From positions 98,048,001 to 98,112,000 of the forward strand of contig NC_091117.1 of NCBI RefSeq assembly GCF_040183065.1: a stretch of 64,000 nucleotides of DNA, written 5' to 3'. The translations under genes were made by a program, and so were the position numbers. Of this stretch, positions 55,260 to 64,000 are shown in pieces (position 1 is the stretch's first letter; every line of letters begins with the position of its first letter). This stretch comes from Periplaneta americana. Lineage: Eukaryota; Arthropoda; Insecta; Blattodea; Blattidae. Under the pieces are notes generated by a model, which saw only the letters and a list, made by a program, of their open reading frames with translations, made no database searches and was not told the DNA's origin.

Positions 55260-57170
55260 CTTCTTAAATTTTAATTTTACAAAAAAATAAAATAAAATAA
55301 AATCAAGTTTTATAAAAAAAGCTGTTGGAGATCAACCATGGAATATGATACCAGTGTTCGAAAAGAGTTATTCAGGCGTACAGTATGTAACAGTAAACAT
55401 TATTTTTTTAAAATAGAACCCTATATTAAAATTTACAGATTCCAAATCTCCATGAAATTTTACCCAGGAACGTGTAGAATCTCCATTAAATTTTACGCAT
55501 GAATGTGTAGAAATTTTACCTATTTACTCATTTCATGTCTTTTAATTATTTATTAAACTTGTTTTGTGAACTTCAAACGTCAGGCAAATAAATATGTAAA
55601 ATCATGTTGAGTAGGCCATAAAAGTAAACAAAACACTATGACTAACCGAACTTTACCACAGATGCTCAAAATGAGAACCATTCACAGCTACATAATGTGT
55701 TTATCTCGAAATCAGTCTATTGTAGATATGAGATGGAACGGAACAGTCAAGTAAGACTCAACTCACACAGACCACAGCATAACCACAAAACGGTGATCCA
55801 CTTGTGAGCGGTCAGGAAATAGTATGGAAACAGATGATGGTAACTCACACGGACCACAGACTGAAGTCATTGTCGACATCTGTGGTCGTGAGTGATCAGT
55901 ATCACCCACAGAACAACCACAGACTTGTTGCTGTTGGTGGTCGAGTGCAACTCACAGTGCGACACAGCTTCTAGTGTGGTTGTGTGTGGTCGATATGGAC
56001 TTCAAGCGACCACAAAAAAAGAAGTCTGTGAGTGGTCAGTTCCACCAACAACACAACCACGCAAAAATCGCAAAGTTGTGGTCCATGTACATACAATTGT
56101 ACCATAAACAGACTGAACTCACGAATTAGAATAGTTTTCAAACTGTTATGTGAAACTATGATGGAAATAAATGTATCTTCAAGCAGTATAACAGCTTTGT
56201 CATCCACCTATCTCTATGCAAAACACTTGCATGATATAAGACTTTTTCGGTGAAGGTTTTTCTCCAAGAAAGAGCAGTGAGAGTTGCAATAGTTCTTCAT
56301 AGTCATCCCTAGAATGCTGTTTTGAAAGCCAACTATGAATGAAACAAATCAAATTCCTTTTAATTGATGTTAATCGAGTAGAAATAGCTTAACCAACTAT
56401 ACCAGACTTATATATATGTATATCATACTTACACCAAGAATGAGCAAATCTCTGAAAGAGCTGGATGTTTGGCCCACTTGTATCTCTCATCAGTGTGGCG
56501 AAGCCAAACCCACATGGCTTATTTTAGTTCCTGCTAGAGCAAAATACAAGGTCCACCTTTCAAACCTGTATTACTTGCTGTAGTGTCAGATGACATGAAC
56601 AGAACTCTTTTAGCCAAATTCCAATCCTGTATTGGTTGAAATGCAATGTTTGCTTGTGATATTCCAGTCCCATTTGAAAGTTTCGGAACACCAAGAAGTT
56701 ACATAACCCCGCCCCTAAAAGTATTCTTTTACAAGCATGTCTACTGAGAAATGCAAGTCTTTGATTTTATTTATGACATGATACTCTCTTCTGGTTGGAA
56801 TTCGCACTTTCTCCCAGAAAGTTTGAACTTTTCAAGAAATCTTTGTAGCAGTATCTCGAGTATTTCACTCTTCGTGGAGGTGTAAGAAAAAAAAATTAAA
56901 ACTTCACGGTTTGAGGGTAACTTGTTTTCAATTATAGATTCACTAGCTCCACCTACCAACTATGTCACAATGTTTCTTTAAACTGTCCTTACGTGGTGGA
57001 GATTTCGTGTTTACTTGAAAAATAGAAACAAAATAACAGCCGTAATAGAGGGAAATGCAAGGCTCTTGAGCTACTTGTAAATTTTGAAATATGGCAATGA
57101 TAATTAGTTTTACACAAAAATGAACAAAATAAGGTGGTGAGAACAAAACATTTATTTTTTGAATGGCATC

Positions 57171-57172
<2 letters not shown>
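55260..57172. other. No recognisable gene; ACCACA-rich block
   Basis: 55740-56100 holds irregular repeats of ACCACAGACT/ACTCACA-type motifs and their inverses, perhaps an old terminal repeat cluster. A weak direct repeat (AAATTTTACSCANGAA-like, ATCTCCAT) lies at 55435-55515. The open frames at 55892-56253 come from this repetitive DNA. Confidence 0.4.

Positions 57173-57228
<56 letters not shown>
57173..57228. repeat. Microsatellite (TA)n, left of the palindromic MITE
   Basis: About 56 bases of TA. A second (TA)n of about 30 bases follows the element at 57973-58003, so the MITE probably inserted into a TA microsatellite. Confidence 0.95.
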
Positions 57229-57231
<3 letters not shown>

Positions 57232-57969
57232 TGTGAATCACGAGGATTTACCATCACTTACGGAGCTTATTTCCGAAGACATTCTGAGCAAAGAAGTCAT
57301 ATATAAACATTTGTCCTAATCACAATATTTTCAACATTACATTAATTTGAAGTTGTTAGTAAAATATCTTTTTTCTTTAGTTTTACGGGTAAAAAAATAT
57401 CACAAATAGAGAATGAACTTGAACTAATCAGAAGTATAATTTCTTTAATTGGCTAGTATTCTGAGACTAAAAATGTGTTAATTGCTTTGTACAGATTTAA
57501 TTTTTTCAATTTTTAACTAAAAATGACATCATTCTTACACACCACAAAAATTGTTACAAACCATACGACTTTAAGAACTTGATTCTTTACAGTTTAATTA
57601 TGCATCCTAATGTACACTCTTAAAGAATTTACAAGAGTGACGTGATTTGTAACAATTGTTGTGATAAATGCGTAAGAAAATGTAATTTTGTAATTAAAAA
57701 TCTGAACGAAGCAACTATTTAATTCACAACACATTTTTAGCTTCAGAATACTAGCTAATTAAAGAAATGATACTCATGAATAGTTCATTCTTTATCTGTA
57801 ATATTCTTTTACTCTTAAAACTCAAGAATAATGGCATTTTACAAAAAAACTTCAAATTAGTGTAATTCTGAAAATATTGAGAGTAGGACAAATGTTTATA
57901 TGACATTTTTTGCTCAGAATGTCTTCAGAAATAAGCTCCGTAAGGGATGGTAAATTCTCGTGAATCACC

Positions 57970-57972
<3 letters not shown>
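57229..57972. mobile_element. 744-bp palindromic MITE with TA target
   Basis: Begins CAGTGTGAATCACGAGGATT and ends with the inverse of CAGGGTGATTCACGAGAATT, next to TA on both sides. The match continues inward through TTACGGAGCTTATTTC, ACATTTGTCCTA and AATTTGAAGTT, then AATTGGCTAGTATTCTGAG, all the way to about 57600 (TTGTTACAAA mirrored as TTTGTAACAA). The whole element is therefore one long imperfect palindrome. No coding capacity. It ends 170 bases before exon 3 of the coiled-coil gene. Confidence 0.93.
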
Positions 57973-58006
<34 letters not shown>

Positions 58007-58142
58007 GTGATTTAAAACATAGAGGCATTATTTTATAGTGATGAGTCCACAATAAAAGCTAAATAATATAATTGACTATACTTATTACACTTGACAGTCA
58101 CTAAGGACTAGGTATAATTAAAGTTTCATTTTTAATTTACAG

Positions 58143-58243
58143 TAAGAATCTAATTCCCTGTAGAAGATGCCCAGAATTGGAAAAGGAACTTACAATCCAG
58201 AAGAAGAAGCTGGAACATAACGAGCAACGAATTAAATCAATTG
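58143..58243 (+). CDS. Coiled-coil gene, third coding exon
   Basis: 101 nt between TTTAATTTACAG and GTAAGATT. Entered in phase 2 it reads SKNLIPCRRCPELEKELTIQ then KKKLEHNEQRIKSI and leaves phase 1. A C-R-R-C pair precedes another heptad helix (Leu, Leu, Ile, Leu spacing). The preceding exon ends GTTAGAAG, so the junction codon is AGT. Splice consensus, phase continuity and the matching helical composition support it. The gene continues downstream, but no further exon was identified in the window. Confidence 0.8.
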
Positions 58244-59519
58244 GTAAGATTATTTTACATCAAAAGACTTGAGCATATGCAGTGTGTAGATCAATATATA
58301 ATTTATTATTACATATTTAGTTGGTTGCAGCCATTTGTATCGTAGTTAATTATGATACATTTTCTATTGCATTTTATTAAACATTCGCCATATCATATAA
58401 AATGTTGTTATATTCTAAGATCTAAGACAACATATTAATTGTAACTGATTTTGTGTATGAAACATAGTTTTCGTTCGAGTTTTGGCTTCAACTCATGATG
58501 ATGAAATTGTAAATGTTATAAAAATAAGAAAATTGAAATGACAAGTAATTGCTTTGGTTAAGTACAGTACCAGAGAATAAGCATATATATAGTCCATGCC
58601 AAACTTCAATCATTTTCGTTGTATTATAAGCTTTTCCTATTTTTATTATCAACATTCCTGTCATCAGTGTCTCTTATTAAGGATGTAAGCACCATACATG
58701 CACTACTAGTGGCGCCTTGCAGTGACAATATTTTTAAGTGTTTATAGGAGACTACGGCTTGTTTCATTTGGTGTTTATATGTTTTGATAATTAAAACTGA
58801 AGAAATGTGCGATGTTATCATTGAATGCAGCTTTCAGTCAATAAATAGAGCCTATAGCAATTTATTAAAAAGGCTCACTTGAAAGGGGGAATAATCTTTG
58901 TGTTAGTGGACAATATGTGAACATATTTAATTATGGCAGAAGTAATTAGACAGACGTTTACATAGATAGTAATAGTATTATCATCATCATCACTATTATA
59001 ATAATTAGTATCATTATCATTGCAGTGATCTTCATTTACGTAGTATTCTTATGGAAGTAAACAATGTAATTAAACCAATTACGGCCGCAAATTGAAAACC
59101 TTGAAAAATTCCGAATTCCAAGACAGTTTTATTTTATTTATTTTGATCGAGGTCGAAATATTTCTATGTCAGTCTCCTGCCGGGATTGGAGGGACCAGCA
59201 ATTAAGACTGTATACTCATTGACCGAACTTCCATTTTTATTATTACGTGTCAAAACATTGTTAGACATAAATATTGAAATTTTCACAAGAAAGTAATTTT
59301 CCTTGTTAATTTGGGCATAATATGGAAGAATGTTTATACGCAATTTTTATGATAGCTGATGTGGTATTATTACTAACACATTATTACAACGTATTTCATT
59401 GTATTATGGAAGGCTGTAAGTTTGTTAAAACAAAACTCTTGTGAATGATGTCATCAACATAGTGAAGAAATTTAATTGGTAATTTATTTAAAATATAATA
59501 TATTTTCATCCTTTGAACA
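58244..59519. other. Intron DNA, no recognisable element
   Basis: AT-rich with an interrupted ATC/ATT simple stretch at 58978-59025. No exon found. Confidence 0.45.
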
Positions 59520-60175
59520 CGTCTTTACTCATGAATTATTAAATTTTCTACACAGTTTGTTGTTTCAATTTCATCAGCTGTTAATTTTCCTTCATGTAAG
59601 AATGAGATGTTACACAACACCACTGCTGGAAAGATTTGTTTTTATTCCCGGAAATCTATCAGCCATAACTTCATCTCCATGCTCAGTAACATCAGCAGAC
59701 CACTATCATTTGTTATGAATGTATCACTAGCTCTGCCACCATAACAATAAAATTGGATTTAAAACTGATCATTCCACCTTTTGAGTGACAGCGATTAAAA
59801 ATTTCATCCTCATCTGCAATATTCTAGATGGCTGTTCTACTTTAACCTTAGTACAGTCAATAAAATTATGATTCTGCAGTATGGATTTATTTTTAAAGCA
59901 GCTGGCATAGTTTCTTGAACATTTTGTTTACTTTACCAGAATATAATTTTGTTTGTTCTTAACACTAGTTTCGTCAGTGTTTTTACAAATATACGGGACA
60001 CCATAATTTGATGCATACCGAGTATTCTCGAAGCTGGATAGGAGAAACCCATTTTCATATTTATTACAAATAGTAGTAATCGATTTTCGTTAGACATTGC
60101 ATGACACTTCGATTCTGGTAACAGCTGAAGAAGTAAGTTAAATACCTCAGATGTTATTGAGGTGAAGTCATGCAA
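59520..60175 (-). pseudogene. DDE_Tnp_4 (THAP/Harbinger-type) transposase remnant
   Basis: Minus-strand open part (59933-60175): FNLLLQLLPES, NENRLLLFVINMKMGFSYPA and GMHQIMVSRIFVKTLTKLV, an HTH_Tnp_4-like segment. Further on, after several shifts and stops, YGGRASDTFITNDSGLLMLL and the inverse-coded EHGDEVMADR match the DDE nuclease region (catalytic Asp in the S-G-x-L and D-E-V-M-A-D-R motifs). Much of the first catalytic region and the C-terminus is lost. Confidence 0.65.
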
Positions 60176-60179
60176 CTCT

Positions 60180-60980
60180 GTGTTATCTCTAATAAAAGAA
60201 TATCCCTAAAATCCTACTCTTATGTTAAAGGTCATTAGTTTCACAGCTCTTAACATATTTAATTGGGGCATCCAGCGCTTACAGGTATGTTTGCTTGTGT
60301 ACACGCATCATTTCCATTCTTGTTGCCACAGAAGATTAGTTCACTGTCATGAACATCACATATTTGTGAATGCATTATTTTATTATCTCGAAATTAATTA
60401 ATTAGTAAAAATGTAAAGTTAATTTCTTTCCACAAATCTCTTCAATCCATAATTAAATACTATTAAGTTTCTGAAAATATTGTGGACTAAAAGGCAAGGT
60501 TTTGGGGATGACCAGATCTGCTTCCAACAAAGTGAACATTTTATATCCTTGAACTTTTAGTTGGCTCCCATTGGAGTCAATTGAGAATAGAACCAATAAA
60601 ATATATTTTACATTATAATTAATGACATATTAAGCTTCACACCTATAAGAATAGAGGACTGAAATCTTAGTCATTTAGTACAATAGTTTATATCATTCAT
60701 TTAAACAATAACTGCTTAGAAATATCAGAGTTGGCAATTATACTGTATGTGATTTACAAGCCATATTGACAGTTTACTTTGTTTTACTTCTGTGCTTTAA
60801 GAATAAAAATAAATCCTTAAAAAAAACAAAACAATAAATAGATCATGTAAGATTTTAAAGGTCGAACAGATCCAAATAAATTAAAATTCATCAACAAGTT
60901 TAATAAATTTATCATTAACAGCTAAAAAATTAAAGCAAAACTAAGAAACGTATAAAATACTACATCACCCATATTATTGT
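60180..60980. other. No recognisable gene
   Basis: AT-rich intron DNA. No splice-supported exon or repeat end identified. Confidence 0.45.
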
Positions 60981-60984
60981 TTGT

Positions 60985-61245
60985 ATTAGAACAATCTCCA
61001 TGTATTGTGGGTCTCTATAACCACAGCATGGCGTGTCCTCAGGTTACGGATAGAGGAGGCAGCCTCCAGATATGGAGGGTAGCTGCGAATATATTGAATA
61101 AGCAATTATGGACAGCTGATAAGGGATGGTCCTCCAGCTTGGAGGTTGGGCGAAGGACTAACAACCCATCACTGTAAAAAACAGCTTGTTACAAAACCTT
61201 ACAGATTTTTTTGTATTCGACAGATATTGGAGAAAAAATTTATTA
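60985..61245 (+). pseudogene. LINE 5' region fused to an RT scrap
   Basis: 60990-61200 is a LINE 5' region (GGCAGCCTCCAGATATGGAG, GGTCCTCCAGCTTGGAGGTT, GACTAACAACCCATCACTG). It is joined at about 61200 directly to coding sequence reading FFCIRQILEKKFI. That matches RT sequence at about 50545-50575 (QIFCI, stop, QIMEKKWEY). Several hundred codons between the 5' region and this RT segment are deleted. Confidence 0.65.
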
Positions 61246-63850
61246 AGAGTTTTGAATTGAAGAAAGAAATGTATCCTGAGTTTGCTGTTTTAGCTGTATG
61301 GAGCAACAAGAGTATCATCCCTGAAAAAACTCTATTGCTTAAATTCATATACAGCAAGCATGCAGTGTTTTCATTTCGGAGGCAAGAAAGTTTTGTATTT
61401 GAATAAAGAGCAGCCATTTTATGCCTTACTGAAGAGTGACCCTTTTTGAGGGTTAAGATTTTCAAGATGACAGCTTCGTATTGTTGCCAATAAAACTTTA
61501 TTGGATGCTGATAAAATTTTACTGGAAATTTCTAGCTTACTTTCAGTCTTGTGCAGGTAAGGGTACTTTTCTCTTTCACACACCTCACTTGTCTGAGTAA
61601 CGAGGAAGAAATTTTCAATCAAGAAGATTGCTGTTGCCTGAATGATGAAAATGTCTTCATCTGTCATATTGTGGAAGTATTTGGCATGTTGGGAAGAGTT
61701 ACAACAGTTTATTTTCATAGTTCCCAGGGTAATCAGGAGGAATACTGACAGGCACATTTTTGAGTTATCAGATGATATAGGTTTTGCTTTTTTATGAGAT
61801 AAGATGATAATGTTCCTCCCTTATGCTTATCACTTATATTTGTAATTGTTCCACAATGCAGTCACTAGACACAGACACAATCACACTCAACTGCCTACTA
61901 GTATTTTTAATTATTCCACAATATAGTCATCAGACATGGATATAATCGCAGTGTCACCTTATAACTGCCTACTGGTATTTTTAAACTGACATCAATGTGC
62001 AGTGTTTAACTGAATAAATTTAACTGTCTAGAGCACCCCTTCTCAACTAAATTTTCCAAACAATCACTTATATTAATTTTATAATTACATGAGGTTCACA
62101 GAGGCCAAGGTTTAATGACTGTTATGATTAAAGCGGTTTCAGAATAAGAAGGCATATGGCCTAAGCCAATACAGTACAGCGTTGGCACATGTTGTGTGAG
62201 ACGTGAAAGACAGAGTCAGCAGATATGTGTGACGGACGGAAAATATCCGCTAGCGCAGCGAGCATCTTGCTTCTATCATTGTGTCTTATGTTTAAATACT
62301 CTTACTAAAGTCATTTTTATCCCAATTTTCATTATTCAGTCGCAATTTTAAAAAATTGAAGGTTGTATTGCACTATCTGGCATGTGGATATTCTCGCCTG
62401 AAAAACTGTAAGCGAGAAAGTGCATTCAAATGTGCAAACTTCCTTGCACAGCAATCATGAATTTATTACTCTTCATTTCTCCGGAGGAAACAGAACGTTA
62501 CAGCAAGCGTATTTTTTGTAAGGGTGGACTATGCATCGTACAATGTTAAGCATACCTTTAAATACGTAATTTATTACTCGTATTGAAAATGATTATTCTT
62601 TTCCTCGTCTCTGTTAAAATTAAGCATACCTATCTAGTTTAATTTAATTTAATTTTTAGTTTACACCTACCTAGAGGTCCAGGGTTCTATATTTTATCAC
62701 TGTGGTCTATGACATTATAAGCCTACAAGTGAAAGTATAACACAGTATGTAAACAAGTGTATGTAAAACAGCAACCCAATAATATCATATTGGAAATGTT
62801 GACGGTAAACATTCTATAGCCTATTAAGTAAAAGTGTGCACTGTATAGAATATAGTAGATGTACCGTAACTCAAAGTTTTTAAAATGCAAATTGAATTTT
62901 GGAATTATAAAATCTCCTCGATCCTAGCATGACATATAGGCCTATATTTTATAAGTGAAATGTGCAGTGGCGCAACAACGTAATTTGTTTGGGGGGAGAG
63001 GTAAGAATTTTGTTATGTGCAATTTTCATGACAATTCTCACCATCATTGTGATGGGGATTAACAGTGCTATATTTGTATAAAGTTTATAGTAAACAATAA
63101 AAGAAAATAAATTTAAAACATGATGTTAAAACTCATATTTTTACTTCCTTCGCACATCTGATAAATAATAGCTTTAGTAATTGTGACTGAAATCATGTAA
63201 TCAATTACAAAATGCCCACTTCTGATAAGAACAAAGTGAAGATTACATAGCCTATATACAGTAAATATATTACTGTATGTTCTTACCGTTCTCTTCCATT
63301 TGTCTTTTTTTTTTTTTAATTGTGATCTTCAAATAAATTAGCAACAGACTTCTTCATAACAACAGCTTAATGTTAATTATACTTCGATCGATAAATAAAA
63401 AAATCAAAACCTAGCACCTATAAAAACTCTACTGCTCGTCTGATATTAAAAATTGGTTAGCCTTTTCTTATTATTATTTATGCTATTTTTTAAATAGTAT
63501 AAATGTTACAATAGTTCTTGTGTAAAATGTTTAATAAATAACCAGATTTATTTCAATGGTCATTATCTCGAAAACAGGTGTCTGTCACTTATTGCGTAAC
63601 TCCGTCCAATTCATTGTTGTGATGTTTTGAACAGACAAAAAAGAACATTAACTTTGTGTCATTGTCTCAATGCAATAGTTCGAATTTTGTTATCTTTGTT
63701 ACTATAGTAAAATGACTTTGAAGTTCTTCTATGTCATTAAAATAAATTTAAAATTATCAACTTCAAAAGGTAAAAACTATACTATAAAGCTCTCTAATAT
63801 TTTAGGAGTGTAAAAATTATACTATTTACACCTCTAAGTTTTTGGGGGTA
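61246..63850. other. No recognised gene; unassigned frames
   Basis: A minus-strand 112-codon frame (61419-61757) and overlapping plus-strand frames have no family motif. A donor-like CAG/GTAAGG occurs at 61555-61556 on the plus strand but no exon could be justified. CAGTGGCGCAACAACG at 62965 resembles a transposon end without a partner. A simple TTTAATTTAA stretch lies near 62640 and a T run near 63306. Confidence 0.4.
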
Positions 63851-63856
63851 AAAAAA

Positions 63857-64000
63857 TGTTATGTTTTATTTAACGACTCTCGCAACTGCAGAGGTTATAT
63901 CAGTGTCGCCAGATGTTCCGGAATTTTGTCCTGCAGGAGTTCTTTTACATGCCAGCAAATCTACTGACATGAGCCTGTCGCATTTAAGCACACTTAAATG
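63857..64000 (-). mobile_element. tRNA-derived SINE, copy C, cut by window end
   Basis: Matches the 3' two thirds of copies A and B on the minus strand: tail TTAAATAAAACATAAC, GCAGTTGCGAGAG, GGACAAAATTCCGGAACAT and CTCATGTCAGTAGATTTGC. The tRNA head lies beyond 64000. Confidence 0.9.

Larger units (their letters stand above)
39464..58142 (+). other. Intron 2 of the coiled-coil gene (18.7 kb)
   Basis: Donor GTAAGTAGC, acceptor TTTAATTTACAG. It contains the tRNA-like inverted array, several LINEs on both strands, a Helitron scrap, a foldback and a palindromic MITE, all listed separately. Additional small exons inside it cannot be excluded. Confidence 0.7.

Noticed and set aside
57134..57319. 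Frame rich in Ile-Tyr repeats
   Set aside because: It is the translation of a (TA)n microsatellite.
61440..61556. Fourth exon of the coiled-coil gene ending at CAG/GTAAGG 61556
   Set aside because: A phase-compatible reading exists after a TTTTCAAG acceptor, but the acceptor is poor and the peptide is hydrophobic, unlike a coiled coil.
61419..61757. 112-codon minus-strand frame as a gene
   Set aside because: No motif, no promoter or splice support, and overlapping frames on the other strand. Left as unassigned.
62965..63000. hAT element starting CAGTGGCGCAACAACG
   Set aside because: Only one end is visible. No inverted partner or target duplication was found before 64000.

Overview
This window is nuclear DNA from an insect with a large, repeat-filled genome. 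The evidence is spliced exons with GT-AG borders, introns of many kilobases, simple repeats, tRNA-derived SINEs, several LINE families and at least five classes of DNA transposon. The SINE and LINE families look like those I associate with cockroaches and termites (Blattodea), but that is an inference from pattern memory and no search was run.

The only host gene I can support is a plus-strand coiled-coil gene. A splice acceptor at 37950, a start codon at 37980 and three coding exons (37980-38190, 39358-39463, 58143-58243) join in a consistent phase and give 139 codons of open frame. The second intron is 18.7 kb and filled with transposon debris. The gene must continue beyond 58243, but I could not find its next exon before 64000. 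Its promoter may be the CpG-rich stretch at about 28440-28640, which has a perfect CRE palindrome, a GC box and a TATA-like element. A 168-codon minus-strand frame (28657-29163) with one membrane segment is a weaker second gene candidate.

Layout. 1-3600: a minisatellite split by a hAT element with a perfect 8-bp target duplication. 3.6-10.7 kb: LINE remnants and a PIF/Harbinger-like element. 11-16 kb: minus-strand LINE tails, one of them split by a MITE. 17.5-20.5 kb: a SINE, a non-autonomous hAT carrying another SINE, and a complete but dead Tc1 element. 21-25.6 kb: a nest of two hAT elements inside a larger hAT-like element. 26-37.9 kb: the putative promoter and 5' side of the host gene, with small LINE, SINE and MITE insertions. 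39.4-58.1 kb: the big intron, holding an inverted tRNA-like array, a remnant of a widespread arthropod transposon ORF, a Helitron scrap, a nearly complete RTE-like LINE with a 555-bp internal duplication, several other LINE tails, a foldback repeat and a 744-bp palindromic MITE. 58.2-64 kb: a DDE_Tnp_4 transposase remnant, LINE 5' debris and a third copy of the SINE.

Nearly every transposon reading frame carries stops, frameshifts or substitutions in catalytic residues, so this is a graveyard of dead elements. The most interesting unexplained structure is three long inverted repeats in one intron. If the intron is transcribed, they would fold into long hairpins.
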